NCBI RefSeq assembly: GCF_021535135.1
Contig: NZ_CP091036.1
Location: forward strand, 496,001-560,000
DNA from: Antarcticibacterium sp. 1MA-6-2
GTDB lineage: Bacteria > Bacteroidota > Bacteroidia > Flavobacteriales > Flavobacteriaceae
Direction of reading: 5' to 3'
Length of the DNA stretch: 64,000 nucleotides
Shown: positions 37,623 through 47,961 of the stretch, piece after piece
How the letters are laid out: every line of letters starts with the position of its first letter
How positions within the stretch are numbered: position 1 is the stretch's first letter
The notes under the pieces: generated by a model
Databases searched by the model: none
Seen by the model: only the letters and a program-made list of their open reading frames with translations
What the model was told of the DNA's origin: nothing
Position numbers and translations under genes: made by a program

Positions 37623-38686
37623 TTAAATTTTTGAAGTTTTATTCTGCAAAAAGAAATCGGCAATTACCAATGCGGCCATTGCTTCAACTATTGGTACTGC
37701 ACGTGGGACCACGCAAGGATCGTGACGTCCTTTCCCCAGCATTTCCACCTCTTCTCCCTTGGCATTAATGGTATCCTGCTTTTGCATAATAGTAGCTACG
37801 GGTTTAAAGGCTACTCTAAAGTAAATATCCATTCCGTTGGAAATGCCCCCCTGTACTCCACCACTCAGGTTGGTAACAGTGGTACCATCAGCATTGAATT
37901 TATCATTGTGCTGGCTTCCTTTCATTTTGGTGCCTTCGAATCCGCTTCCGAATTCGAAACCCTTAACCGCATTAATGGAAAGCATCGCTTTGCCCAATTG
38001 TGCATGCAGTTTGTCGAAAAACGTTCCCCTAATCCTTTGGGAACATTTTTTATTACGCATTGTACAGTTCCACCCACAGTGTCTCCTTCGCTTCGGATTT
38101 CTTTAATGTAAGCTTCCATTTTTTCTGCGGAAGCCGGATCGGGACAGCGAACAGGGTTAGATTCAATCAATGAAAAATCCAGTTTTGAGTGATCTTTATC
38201 AAGTTCAATTTCTCCAACTGAAGCTGTGTAAGTTGTAAAACTGATTTGTGGTACAACCTGTTTTGCAATTGCTCCCCCTACTACCCTGCAAGCGGTTTCG
38301 CGGGCAGATGATCTCCCTCCTCCCCGGTAGTCCCTCACTCCATATTTTTCGTCATACGTATAATCTGCATGAGACGGGCGATAGGTATCTTTAATATGTG
38401 AATAATCCTTGGATTTTTGATTAGAGTTTCTGATAATAAATCCAATTGGAGTACCTGTAGATTTCCCTTCAAAAATTCCTGATAAAAATTCAACTGTATC
38501 AGGTTCTTTTCGCTGTGTGACAATAGCAGATTGTCCCGGGCGACGCTTATCCAGTTCTTCCTGGACCTTCTCCAGATTTAATTCTATTCCGGCAGGGCAG
38601 CCGTCTATAACACCGCCTATCGCGGCTCCATGGGATTCTCCAAAAGTGGTAAGTTTGAACAGGGTTCCGAAGGAATTTCCGGCCAT
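37623..38686 (-). CDS. aroC: Chorismate synthase (frame-disrupted)
   Basis: Last step of the shikimate pathway: EPSP to chorismate, using reduced FMN. The family signatures are present: [18 protein letters not shown] (first block), [20 protein letters not shown] (second) and the third block with [24 protein letters not shown] 38684-38686 gives MAGNSFG; a longer frame adds MFKIDF. The frame breaks near 38030 ([21 protein letters not shown]), one base missing. Reconstructed length is about 354, normal. It starts a minus-strand run that continues into the symporters. Confidence 0.92.
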
Positions 38687-38778
38687 AAAATCGATTTTGA
38701 ACAAATGTAATTTTTTAAGAACATATTTAAAAGTCTATTTCCTTTTATATTGAGGAGAAGACTTTCAAATATGTCTTC

Positions 38779-41694
38779 CTATGCCAAAGCTTCTCTAAGT
38801 ATAGTTACAGGATGTTTGGCAATCCTGCTCGTACCGTCAAAAATCTGATGCCTGCAGCTGGTACCATTTGCAGCAATTAAAGTTTCTTGCGGCGCCTTAC
38901 GTACAGCAGGAAAAAGACTCTGTTCCCCAATTTTCATACTTACTTCATAGTGTTCCTCTTCATAACCAAAAGAACCTGCCATTCCACAGCATCCGGAAGA
39001 GATAATAGTTACTTTATGATTCTCAGGAAAATTGAGAACATCAAAAGTTACAGCTGAATTTGACATGGCTTTCTGGTGGCAATGCACGTGAATCTTAATT
39101 TCTTTTACGTCTGTGGTAAAAGAGGTAGATTTAATATTTCCCAGAGCAATTTCTTTTTTTAAGAATTCTTCTATCAAAAAGGAATTGTTTGCAAGTTCTT
39201 CGGCAGCAGAAGGATCATTTGCAAGTCGTAGGTATTCATCTCTAAAAGTTAGTAAAGCTGATGGTTCCAATCCCAGCAAGGGAGCATCAGCGCTAACTTT
39301 ATCTTTAAAAAGATCAATATTCTTATTTGCCAGGACCTTTGCCTCTTCTAAAAATCCTTTAGAGATATGGCTTCTCCCACTTTCAGCATTTTTTAAAATT
39401 TCAACATGATACCCTAAGGAACTTAAAAGTTCGAGGGCATCTATGCCTATAGGTGTATCCAGGTAATTAGTGAATTCATCATTAAACAGGTATACGGTTT
39501 TAACAGGTTTGCTTACAGAAAGCCTGGATCTATTCTTCTTGTAATAAGACCACAGCGTTTGAGATGCAAGGGTTGGAAGGCTTCTTTGTGGAGCAACCCC
39601 CATTGCCTTCTTTGCCAGGGAAGAAGTGATATTATTTTTAAAGAAGAAATTCGCAATTCCCGGAACTTTTGATGCAAGGCCATTCATCCTGCCATTACTG
39701 GCAAAGGCTCTGCTCCTTAAATTTTTACCATTGGCTTTTTGATACTGGTAACTACATTCTGCTTTTAAAGCTGCCATATCAACATTAGAAGGGCATTCAC
39801 TCTTACAGCCTTTACAGCTTATACATAGATCCAGCACTTCCCGCAGCTCTTCGTGGTCAAAACGGTTAGGTTTTTCACTATTGGTGAGGAATTCCCTTAA
39901 GGCGTTTGCCCTGGCACGGGTAGTGTCTTTTTCGTCTTTTGTTGCACGGTAACTAGGGCACATGGTACCTCCTGCTTCTACAGATTTTCGGCAGTCCCCA
40001 CTTCCATTGCATTTTTCAGCCAGCCTTAAAACTCCTTCAGAATCATCAAAGTTCATTAAAGTTTTAATTACAGGTTCCTTTCTACCGGGTTCATATCTTA
40101 AAAAGGTATCCATTGGGGCTGTATTTACGATCTTTCCGGGATTGAAAATATTTTCGGGATCAAAAATCCTTTTTACCTCCTTTAGCAATTCATAATTCTC
40201 CCCTCCTATCATGAATTCTATAAATTCTGCTCTTAACCTGCCATCGCCATGTTCCCCGCTCATAGATCCTCTATACTTTTTCACGAGGACAGCAACTTCT
40301 TCAGTTATTTTTCTGAAAAGAACAACATCTTCTCTCTTCTTAAGGTCAAGAATGGGGCGCAGATGAATTTCCCCTGCACCCGCGTGGGCATAATAAACTG
40401 CCTCCTGCCCGTAATTATTCATAATTTCAGAAAATTCCGAAATGTAGCTGGAGAGATCCTGCAGTGCCACTGCTGTATCTTCTATACAGGCGACGGCTTT
40501 CCTGTCACCCACCATATTACCCAATAATCCAAGTCCCGCTTTCCTTAACTCCAAAGCCAAATCAATTTGCCCATCAAAAAGAACCGGAAGTGCATAGGCA
40601 AGACCTGTAGCCTCCAATCTCTCTAAGAGGATTTTAACCTGCTCCTGCAGTTCATCCTGTGAGTTTGCCCGTAGCTCCAGCATTAGAATTGCTTTGGGAT
40701 CTCTTTCAATAAAAAAACGATTTTCCCTGTACATTAAATTACGTTTTGTACAGTCAAGAATTACCTTGTCCATCATTTCACAAGTGTAGAGGGAGCTTTC
40801 CATAGAGGGTGCTGCTGCCAACATGCAGTTTTCAATACTTGAGAAATGTGCTGCTACCATTGCGGCTTTGGGAGGTGGTAAAATATCCAGTTGCAGCGTA
40901 ATTTCAGTTGAAAAAGCCAGGGTGCCCTCACTTCCCGCAAGAAGGTAACACATATTGAATTGGCGCTCATCTTCTGAAAAAATTTCAGTTGAAATAAGTT
41001 CATCTACTGCATACCCTGTATTACGCCTGTGAATAGAAGGATCGGGAAATTTTTCCCTTACTTCTTTTTGAACTTCAGGTGGAGAAAGTAAATTATAGAT
41101 CTCATTATAGATCTTTCCCTCAAAATTTTGATGTTGCCTCTTTTCCTGAAATTCTTCCGTAGAAACAGTTCCAAATGTAGCCTCGCTGCCATCGCTGAGG
41201 ATTGTTTTCAATTTAAGGACTTTATCCCTGGTGGTACCGTATTTAATAGAGGTTGTTCCACTGGAATTATTTCCCGTCATACCTCCTATCATACATCGGT
41301 TTGAGGTGGAAGTATTAGGTCCAAAAAATAAGCCGTGTTTTTTCAACTCCCTGTTAAGATCGTCTCGTATTACGCCCGGTTCAACAATGGCAATGGCATT
41401 TACGGGGTCAATGTGAAGTATTCGGTTCAAATATTTGGAAACATCTACCACTATCCCGTCTCCCACACATTGACCTGCCAAAGATGTACCTGCAGTTCTG
41501 GGAATAAGCCCTACTCGCGATTTTTTTGCAAAATCAAGTAATAACTTGATATCATTTTTCGTTTTAGGATAGCATACTGCCAGCGGAATTTCCCGGTATA
41601 CAGATGCATCTGTCGCGTAAATGTGTTTATATAGATTATCGTAAAGCAGTTCACCTTCAATGGCTTCTGCTAAATTTTTAAGAGTTTCATTCAT
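38779..41694 (-). CDS. FAD- and Fe-S-binding D-2-hydroxyacid dehydrogenase-like protein
   Basis: A 971-residue two-part flavoprotein. The N-terminal half is a PCMH-type FAD domain (GLIPRTAGTSLAGQCVG, GMTGNNSSGTTSIKYG) with the FAD-oxidase C domain (YAHAGAGEIHLRPIL, SGEHGDGRLRAEF). The C-terminal half has a 4Fe-4S ferredoxin pair (CNGSGDCRKS…CPSYR and CISCKGCKSECPSN) and CCG-type cysteines (HCHQKAM, SSGCCGMAGSFGYE). This is the GlcD-GlcF or YdiJ fusion design; substrates may be D-lactate or D-2-hydroxyglutarate, feeding electrons to quinone. It is 93 bases upstream of aroC, which is probably unrelated. Confidence 0.9.
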   Translation of the reverse strand: MNETLKNLAEAIEGELLYDNLYKHIYATDASVYREIPLAVCYPKTKNDIKLLLDFAKKSRVGLIPRTAGTSLAGQCVGDGIVVDVSKYLNRILHIDPVNAIAIVEPGVIRDDLNRELKKHGLFFGPNTSTSNRCMIGGMTGNNSSGTTSIKYGTTRDKVLKLKTILSDGSEATFGTVSTEEFQEKRQHQNFEGKIYNEIYNLLSPPEVQKEVREKFPDPSIHRRNTGYAVDELISTEIFSEDERQFNMCYLLAGSEGTLAFSTEITLQLDILPPPKAAMVAAHFSSIENCMLAAAPSMESSLYTCEMMDKVILDCTKRNLMYRENRFFIERDPKAILMLELRANSQDELQEQVKILLERLEATGLAYALPVLFDGQIDLALELRKAGLGLLGNMVGDRKAVACIEDTAVALQDLSSYISEFSEIMNNYGQEAVYYAHAGAGEIHLRPILDLKKREDVVLFRKITEEVAVLVKKYRGSMSGEHGDGRLRAEFIEFMIGGENYELLKEVKRIFDPENIFNPGKIVNTAPMDTFLRYEPGRKEPVIKTLMNFDDSEGVLRLAEKCNGSGDCRKSVEAGGTMCPSYRATKDEKDTTRARANALREFLTNSEKPNRFDHEELREVLDLCISCKGCKSECPSNVDMAALKAECSYQYQKANGKNLRSRAFASNGRMNGLASKVPGIANFFFKNNITSSLAKKAMGVAPQRSLPTLASQTLWSYYKKNRSRLSVSKPVKTVYLFNDEFTNYLDTPIGIDALELLSSLGYHVEILKNAESGRSHISKGFLEEAKVLANKNIDLFKDKVSADAPLLGLEPSALLTFRDEYLRLANDPSAAEELANNSFLIEEFLKKEIALGNIKSTSFTTDVKEIKIHVHCHQKAMSNSAVTFDVLNFPENHKVTIISSGCCGMAGSFGYEEEHYEVSMKIGEQSLFPAVRKAPQETLIAANGTSCRHQIFDGTSRIAKHPVTILREALA

Positions 41695-41799
41695 AACAGG
41701 CTAAAAATACTAAGTATTTTGGGTTTACGCTTAACAGATTTTTAAAGATTATTAACAATACATTGGCTTTAGCTGATATCAGCATCCAATTTTAACAAC

Positions 41800-41807
41800 T
41801 AAATTTG
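41800..41807 (+). promoter_or_regulatory. -7 box of the porin-like gene
   Basis: TAAATTTG matches TAnnTTTG exactly, 25 bases before ATG 41832. The TTG at 41763 is too far for a -33 element. Confidence 0.5.
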
Positions 41808-41831
41808 CTTCAAAATTAAAACAGATTAGAT

Positions 41832-42329
41832 ATGAAAAAAGTATTTTTTTTAGCAGTTTTTGTTATAGGTTCGGTTTTCACGACCCAGGCACAGGACATT
41901 GCAGATAATGCAATAGGTCTTCGTTTTGGTGGTGGTGATGGCCTGGGAGCTGAAGTGTCTTATCAAAGAGCACTAGGCACGAACAATAACAGACTGGAAC
42001 TTGATCTTGGCTGGAGAAATGATAGTAATTTTGATGCTTTTAAACTAACTAAGTCTTTATCAATGGGTTTGGAACATTGAAGCCGGATTTAACTGGTACG
42101 TTGGTGCTTAGGTGGTGGTATTGGAAGTGTTGAAGACAAAAGACATATCGACCGAAGAGGGAATGATGGTACTTTCCTTTTTATTGCAGGTGATATAGGA
42201 ATTGAATATAATTTTGATATTCCTTTACTGATTTCTCTTGATTTTAGACCAGAAATTGGATTTAACGATTATGACGTTATAAACGAATTTTCTCCTGATA
42301 TTGCATTAGGTGTAAGATACCAGTTCTAA
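41832..42329 (+). CDS. Small outer-membrane beta-barrel protein (two frame disruptions)
   Basis: The reconstructed 165-residue protein has a signal peptide (MKKVFFLAVFVIGSVFTTQA, then QDIADNAIG) and barrel-like strands (IGLRFGGGDGLGAEVSYQRA, NRLELDLGWRN, WNIEAGFNWYVG, GIGSVEDKRH, GDIGIEYNFDIPLLISLDF), ending in YQF, the usual terminal Phe of outer-membrane barrels. The first frame stops at 42080; it moves near 42058 (YQWVWNIEAGF) and again near 42110. The shifts cancel (498 bases). A strong hairpin follows the stop. Confidence 0.8.
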
Positions 42330-42336
42330 AAAGAAT

Positions 42337-43506
42337 TTACAGATATATAAGGAGAGCGCAAATTAAATTTGCGCTCTTTTTTATTTTATCAAGTGCCGAA
42401 CTGTAAAGTCCTTCATAAACAGGAACTATTTTTTTAATATCATAAGCCTGTGCCTGTTCTCTTGCAGCCTTTTTAAACTTATTAAGAGTCTGGTGGTTTT
42501 CAAGAATGGATAAGGCGTTATTAGCCATTTCTTCTATATCTCCTACATTGCTAAGGAACCCCGATATTCCCTGGATATTCACTTCGGGAAGACCTCCTGT
42601 ATTCGTTGAAATTACCGGAACGCTATTTACCATTGCTTCCAGGGCAGCCAAACCAAAACTTTCTTTTTCTGAAGGTAGCAGGAACAGGTCGCTAAAACAG
42701 AGGATTTTGTCTACCTCGTTACTTTGACCCAGGAAAACTACCTTGTTTTGTAGTCCAAGATTATACACGAGATTTTCAGCCATTTCTTTCTCTGGTCCTT
42801 CCCCTACCATTATTAATTTAGCTTTCTTCTGTTGAGATATTAAATTAAAGATCCTTATCACGTCCTGAATTCTTTTTACAGGCCTGAAGTTACTAATGTG
42901 GGAAATTATAAATTCATCATCAGCTGCCATTAAGCTGCGGTCACATGCAGTTAGACTCTTTAAGTATTTAGATCCATCAATAAAGTTTGGTACCACATTG
43001 ATCTCTCTTGTAATATTAAACGATTTAAGCGTATCCTCCTTTAAACTTTGTGAAACAGAAGTAACAACATCACTATTGTTAATGCTGAAGGTTACCGCGG
43101 GTTTATAGAAAGGATGATTACCTACAAGAGTTATATCTGTTCCGTGCAAAGTCGTTACCATAGGAATATATATTCCCTCCTCTTCCAGCATTTTCTTTGC
43201 CATGTATCCTGCATAAGCATGAGGTATGGCGTAGTGCACGTGTAAAACTTCAATTTCATAAAGCTTTACCATATTCACCAATTTGCTGCTTAGAGCAAGC
43301 TCATAAGGTTGGAAATGAAACAAAGGATATTCCGGAACATTGACTTCGTGAAAATGAATATTTCCTGTGAGTTGTTCTAACCTTACTGGTTGTTTATAGG
43401 TAATAAAATGGATTTCGTGGCCGCGTTTGGAAAGGGCCATCCCTAATTCGGTTGCAACAACCCCACTACCTCCAAAGGTAGGATAGCACACTATGGCTAT
43501 TTTCAT
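42337..43506 (-). CDS. bshA: Bacillithiol synthase glycosyltransferase BshA
   Basis: A 389-residue GT4-family enzyme joining GlcNAc to L-malate, the first step of bacillithiol. Signatures: IAIVCYPTFGGSGVVATELG at the N terminus, HVHYAIPHAYAGYMAKKML, TTLHGTDITLVG, and the GT4 nucleotide-sugar block PSEKESFGLAALEAMVNSVPVI. The last 15 residues (…KKSANLICALLIYL) are encoded by the terminator hairpin; the family ends about there, and removing one A in GATAAAATAAAA would create a TAA right before the hairpin (…SALDK). So the C-terminal tail is probably an artefact. BshB and BshC genes are not in this window. Confidence 0.93.
   Translation of the reverse strand: MKIAIVCYPTFGGSGVVATELGMALSKRGHEIHFITYKQPVRLEQLTGNIHFHEVNVPEYPLFHFQPYELALSSKLVNMVKLYEIEVLHVHYAIPHAYAGYMAKKMLEEEGIYIPMVTTLHGTDITLVGNHPFYKPAVTFSINNSDVVTSVSQSLKEDTLKSFNITREINVVPNFIDGSKYLKSLTACDRSLMAADDEFIISHISNFRPVKRIQDVIRIFNLISQQKKAKLIMVGEGPEKEMAENLVYNLGLQNKVVFLGQSNEVDKILCFSDLFLLPSEKESFGLAALEAMVNSVPVISTNTGGLPEVNIQGISGFLSNVGDIEEMANNALSILENHQTLNKFKKAAREQAQAYDIKKIVPVYEGLYSSALDKIKKSANLICALLIYL
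42353..42382 (+). terminator. Bidirectional terminator between the barrel gene and bshA
   Basis: GAGAGCGCAAATT pairs with AATTTGCGCTCTT, followed by a T run on the plus strand; the minus strand also has a T-like tail. It ends the plus-strand gene and lies at the 3' end of bshA, within the last codons of its open frame. Confidence 0.85.
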
Positions 43507-43541
43507 GTAGTAATCTTATTAATTAATGCCGTGACAGTACA

Positions 43542-46469
43542 TCAAAATTCAATAGAGTCATAAATGACCTGCTGGATTTTTTCCCTGATGTTCTCCCTTA
43601 TCAGTTTTCTATTATCAACATCGGGAAAGGTCCTGTTAGATAAAAATACGTAAACAATTTCTTCTTCAGGGTCTGCCCAGGCAAAGGTACCTGTAAATCC
43701 GGTGTGACCAAAACTGGAGAGTGAAACACAACCACAAGTAGGACCCCAAGTTGATAACTGAGGTTTGTCGAAACCTACACCTCTTCTTACATTATTTTCG
43801 CAATAATAGCAATTGTTGAATTTAGACAGGGTTTCCTCCTGTAAATACCGTTTCCCTCCATAATTTCCCCCATTTAAATACATCTGCATGATTTTAGTCA
43901 CATCATTGGCATTGCTAAATAAACCCGCATGTCCTCCTATACCTCCCTGCATAGCTGCTCCCTGATCGTGAACATAACCATGGACCAACTGTTTTCTCCA
44001 TAAATTATCTTCTTCGGTAGGGACAATTTGATCCTGACCAAAGCGATCTAAAGGATTGTAACCAGTAAAACTTGCTCCCAGTGGGGCGTAAAATTCATTT
44101 GAAGTGATATACTTAAGAGAGGTTTTATGGTAATCTTCGAGGTAATATTTCATAATGTAAAAAGGGAGGTCGCTGTATTTATATTCAAGTCTCTTCTCCA
44201 AATCACTGCTTCGTATAATTTCCATTATTGAGTCTCTAATGTCATTCCTAATATACATCTCATCAGCTACCTGGATCTCGAAATTTTCCATGGGTTTTTC
44301 TCTGTAATATTTTACAGATGGTTTTTTTGTAGATCTATCTATTGTTGGAACGTAAAATGGCAACCATGACTTTAACCTGGCGTAGTGGAGTAACATATCC
44401 TGAAGCCTGATGTTTTCTTTATTAGAACCTTTAAAATATGGCATAAGGTCCCCCAATTTTGAATTAAAATCAATGACATTTCTTTCCTCGAGCTGCATGA
44501 TCAAAGGAAGTGTCGCAAGTATTTTTGTGAGAGACGCAAGATCGTAAACAGAAGAATCTGAAACCGGAATTTTTTTCTCGTATGTATGAAAGCCGGAGTT
44601 CCTTTCAAAAATAATCTTCCCCTTTCTGGCTACCATAACCTGCAGCCCCGGTGTCATTTTTTTGGTTATAGCAATGTTTATAATTGAATCTATTCCTGAT
44701 AACACTTTGGAATTCATCCCAACCGACTCAGGTAAACCATAGGACAGCCTGTTTATGGGGCGGGTAAAAAATCCTGTACCTACAGGAAAATCTGAACCAA
44801 TGCTTACAAGCAGCTTACCTCTTGCTTCCAAAGCTCCAAAAATTACTTGAGCAGTCTTCTCCTGTGCTTCTGGACTGTTTTGGTAGCCCATTACTATTCC
44901 CTCCATTAAACTGGTTGATTTTAGATCTAATAGCGAGTAAGGCCGTGTAAACACGCTTAAAACTGTAAGATTATTTCGGGAAATTTCGTGGATCCATGTA
45001 GCTTCTTCTTTGCTGAATTTGTACCTGGCCCAGGGAGATGCATTCGATTTGTGATACCCAATGATCACAAGATTGTACGCCTTGAGTTTCGAAATTATTT
45101 CCTGCAGATTATCAGCTTTTACACGATCAATTTTGGAGTATCTTCTCAGTTGTTTTAGAAATGCGTCACCACTATCATCCCCAAATTGTACGTAAGCGAT
45201 CTTTCGGGTTTCAAGATCTCTAACCAGTAAAATCCCAAGATCATTTTTAATAACTGTCACAGCATTTTCCATCAACTCATCGTAAAGGACTCTGTCTTTA
45301 ACAGTAAAAAGATCTTCCTCCAGGGAAGCAGTGTCTACAGGAGTATAATTATGGAGACCCACCTTATATTTCGCCATCAGGATCTTCCTTACAGAATGTG
45401 CCAGTCTCTCTTCGCTAATTAAACCACTCTTATAAGCATCCATTATTTTTACTGAAGCTTTTGGGATATTTTCTGAAATTAATAGAATATCATTACTAGC
45501 TAGAAATGCGGCAAGATCAATATCTCCCGGGGCGGTGTGATTGGATGCGCCTTTCATATTAAGTGCATCAGTAAAAACCAGACCCATGAATTTAAGTTTC
45601 TCTTTTAAAAGTTCTGAAACTATCGTTTTAGATAATGAAGAAGGTAATTTTGCTTCGGTTTCTAAACCTGGCACATTTAGATGTGCTACCATAACGCTTG
45701 AGACTCCTTCTTTAATAAGTTTATAGTAAGGGTATAGTTCTACGCTGTCAATCCTTTCCCGTGAAAATGAAACAGTAGGTAGGGTTTTATGGGAATCACT
45801 GTTGGTGTCACCGTGCCCTGGAAAATGTTTTGCGCTGGAAAGTACTCCCTCCCTGTGCATCCCTTTCATAAAAGCTACAGCTTTTTCTGTAACATTAATT
45901 TTTTCTTCACCAAAAGAACGGTTTCCAATGATAGGATTGTCAGGATTGGTATTTATATCTACCACAGGCGCAAAGTTTATATGAACACCTAACCTCCTGG
46001 CGTGACGAGAAATAGCGGCTCCTGCTTCTTCTATTAATTGAAGACTTTGCACAGCTCCCAGGGTCATATTCCAGGGTAGAGCAAAGGTAGAGTCCAGGCG
46101 CATAGCCAATCCCCATTCGGCATCCATTCCAACCAAAAGGGGAACCCGACTTAATTCCTGATATTCGTTGTTAAGTTTTGCCTGTTGTTGAGGACCGCCT
46201 TTAGAGAAAATAACACCTCCAATATGTTGTTCCTTAATAAGTCCTTTAATTTTATCTGTTTCTGCCTTTGACTTATTGGAAAAAATATCAACCATAAAAA
46301 GCTGCCCCACTTTCTCCTTAAGACTCATACTATTGTACAGGCTATCAACCCATTTCCTCTGGTTCTCGTAATCCTGAGTAACAAGTGGATGTTGTTGTTG
46401 TGCAGCTAAAGTACTTGTGAGAAAAAAAATAGAAATAAAAACAAGTAAAGGGGGCAGGCAGGGTTTCAT
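43542..46469 (-). CDS. GH3 beta-N-acetylhexosaminidase (NagZ-like) fused to a serine hydrolase domain
   Basis: A 975-residue secreted protein, signal peptide 1-23 (LAAQQQ). Residues about 35-370 form a GH3 domain with the NagZ-type AKHFPGHGDTNSDSHKTLP (catalytic Asp/His dyad) and nucleophile Asp in FTDALNMKG; a linker/GH3-C-like region follows; residues about 600-970 form a Beta-lactamase (PF00144) domain with SxxK as SLTK in DLASLTKILATL, YSD (YKYSDLPFYIM) and HTGFTG near the end. It probably removes GlcNAc from peptidoglycan fragments and cuts a peptide or ester bond. It lies between bshA and a small conserved gene. The fused design is known from Bacteroidota. Confidence 0.9.
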   Translation of the reverse strand: MKPCLPPLLVFISIFFLTSTLAAQQQHPLVTQDYENQRKWVDSLYNSMSLKEKVGQLFMVDIFSNKSKAETDKIKGLIKEQHIGGVIFSKGGPQQQAKLNNEYQELSRVPLLVGMDAEWGLAMRLDSTFALPWNMTLGAVQSLQLIEEAGAAISRHARRLGVHINFAPVVDINTNPDNPIIGNRSFGEEKINVTEKAVAFMKGMHREGVLSSAKHFPGHGDTNSDSHKTLPTVSFSRERIDSVELYPYYKLIKEGVSSVMVAHLNVPGLETEAKLPSSLSKTIVSELLKEKLKFMGLVFTDALNMKGASNHTAPGDIDLAAFLASNDILLISENIPKASVKIMDAYKSGLISEERLAHSVRKILMAKYKVGLHNYTPVDTASLEEDLFTVKDRVLYDELMENAVTVIKNDLGILLVRDLETRKIAYVQFGDDSGDAFLKQLRRYSKIDRVKADNLQEIISKLKAYNLVIIGYHKSNASPWARYKFSKEEATWIHEISRNNLTVLSVFTRPYSLLDLKSTSLMEGIVMGYQNSPEAQEKTAQVIFGALEARGKLLVSIGSDFPVGTGFFTRPINRLSYGLPESVGMNSKVLSGIDSIINIAITKKMTPGLQVMVARKGKIIFERNSGFHTYEKKIPVSDSSVYDLASLTKILATLPLIMQLEERNVIDFNSKLGDLMPYFKGSNKENIRLQDMLLHYARLKSWLPFYVPTIDRSTKKPSVKYYREKPMENFEIQVADEMYIRNDIRDSIMEIIRSSDLEKRLEYKYSDLPFYIMKYYLEDYHKTSLKYITSNEFYAPLGASFTGYNPLDRFGQDQIVPTEEDNLWRKQLVHGYVHDQGAAMQGGIGGHAGLFSNANDVTKIMQMYLNGGNYGGKRYLQEETLSKFNNCYYCENNVRRGVGFDKPQLSTWGPTCGCVSLSSFGHTGFTGTFAWADPEEEIVYVFLSNRTFPDVDNRKLIRENIREKIQQVIYDSIEF

Positions 46470-46479
46470 GAAGCAGGGA

Positions 46480-46968
46480 TTATTTTAGGAACCTAGGTTG
46501 TGCCAGCTGTCTTTTGCTTAGTACTTCCCAGTCATTCAAATATTCTTCTTTTGTATTAACGAGATTATTAAAAACTATTGTATTAGGAGAAACAGCTTTG
46601 TCCTTTGCCATTTTTCTGAAATCAATAAGTGTTTTAAAAGCGACGTACTCTCCCTGTTTATAACTTACATTCATTTTATCCAGAAGATCAACATTGTAAT
46701 CTCTTTCCAGTTGCTGGATAAAATTGACTGAAGCATCTATGGAACAACCGCTCGCAGCTCTCACCTGTTGATCTAAGGCAATAATTATAAAACGCCTGTA
46801 TCTCAATTCGTAAGAAGCATTGAGATTGGCACCATGTGCTGTCCAGGCAGAAAGGAATTCCTCAAGTTTTGCGGTAATTTCCTGAAGTTCAGAATCGGAA
46901 AAAGACCTGTTGGCCTGATAAATCCATATACGGGAAGAATCAGGCATTTCATTAAAAGGTATAAGCAT
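46480..46968 (-). CDS. Conserved Bacteroidota protein of unknown function
   Basis: A 162-residue soluble protein with aromatic N-terminal motifs (MPDSSRIWIYQANRSFSD) and SAWTAHGANLNASYELRYRRFIIIALDQ. Similar proteins in databases are often labelled ABC transporter ATPase, but no Walker A or signature motif can be seen here, so that label is not supported. It sits 10 bases before the GH3 fusion gene, within a conserved envelope gene order. Confidence 0.75.
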   Translation of the reverse strand: MLIPFNEMPDSSRIWIYQANRSFSDSELQEITAKLEEFLSAWTAHGANLNASYELRYRRFIIIALDQQVRAASGCSIDASVNFIQQLERDYNVDLLDKMNVSYKQGEYVAFKTLIDFRKMAKDKAVSPNTIVFNNLVNTKEEYLNDWEVLSKRQLAQPRFLK

Positions 46969-47093
46969 TAATTAGTGGATTTCGTTTTTACAAAGCTAAT
47001 TTATTAAAGGCTTAGCTTCAAATATAGTACCACTTAATTGAGAAGTTTTAACTTAAATCTGCAGGCTTTGGTGTATTTATATATTGGTAAAGA

Positions 47094-47886
47094 TTATAGA
47101 TCTTTTGCGTTTGCAATCATTTCAGCAACGTCCATTACTTCTATCTTTCCTTCCTGATCTTTACCTTTTACCCCATCTGTCAACATAGTATTACAAAAAG
47201 GACAACCTGCTGCAATAACGTCTGGTTGAACTTCCATTGCCTGTTCTGTTCTTTCTATATTCACATCTTTTGCTCCCGGCTCAGGTTCTTTAAACATTTG
47301 TGCTCCCCCGGCCCCGCAACACATGCCGTTCTTTTTACATTTTCGCATTTCCACGAGTTCTACTTCCAGCTTTCGAAGAAGATCCCGGGGCGCTTCGTAA
47401 ACACCATTAGCTCTTCCAAGATAGCAGGGATCGTGAAAGGTTATTCTTTTACCTTTAAATTTTCCTCCCTCTACTTTAAGCCTGCCTTCATCCAACAAAG
47501 ATTTGAGGAAAGTGGTATGGTGCATCACTTCATAATTACCTCCCAGGGCAGGATATTCGTTTTTTATGGTATTAAAGCAGTGAGGACAGGCAGTAACTAC
47601 CCGGGTTATTTCATAGCCATTTAAAACTTCTATGTTTGTGACAGCCTGCATTTGAAAAAGAAATTCATTGCCCGCTCTTTTAGCAGGATCTCCTGTACAG
47701 CTTTCTTCGGTACCGAGAACAGCAAAATCAACCTTAGCTTCCACTCAAAATTCGAACAAATGCTTTAGTTACTTTTTTTGCCCTGTCATCAAAACTTCCC
47801 ATGCAACCCACCCAGAATAAAACTTCAGGTTTCTTACCTTCAGCCATATATTCGGCCATTGTTGGGACTTTTATTGCTTCTGCCAT
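47094..47886 (-). CDS. Fe-S protein with CCG domains, HdrB/GlcF-like (frame-disrupted)
   Basis: The reconstructed 264-residue protein begins MAEAIKVPTMAEYM at ATG 47884-47886 and includes VLFWVGCMGSFDDRA, CPHCFNTIKNEYP, HDPCYLGRANGVYE and NGMCCGAGGAQMFKE with PDVIAAGCPFCNTML: the CCG cysteines of heterodisulfide-reductase subunit B proteins. The first frame ends at TAA near 47740 (RILSGS); the second continues with EAKVDFAVLGTEESCTGD. One base extra near 47745. It is the partner of the membrane Fe-S protein encoded directly upstream; together they probably form a quinone-linked electron-transfer module. Confidence 0.88.
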
Positions 47887-47961
47887 TTTAGAATATCTTT
47901 TCCCTAAGATTCACTGTTTTAGAAAAGTAGGAATTCAAAATTAATTTTCTTGCTGCTGTAA

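Noticed and set aside
46480..46968. ABC transporter ATPase label for the 162-residue protein
   Set aside because: No Walker A, Walker B or LSGGQ motif is present in the translated sequence.
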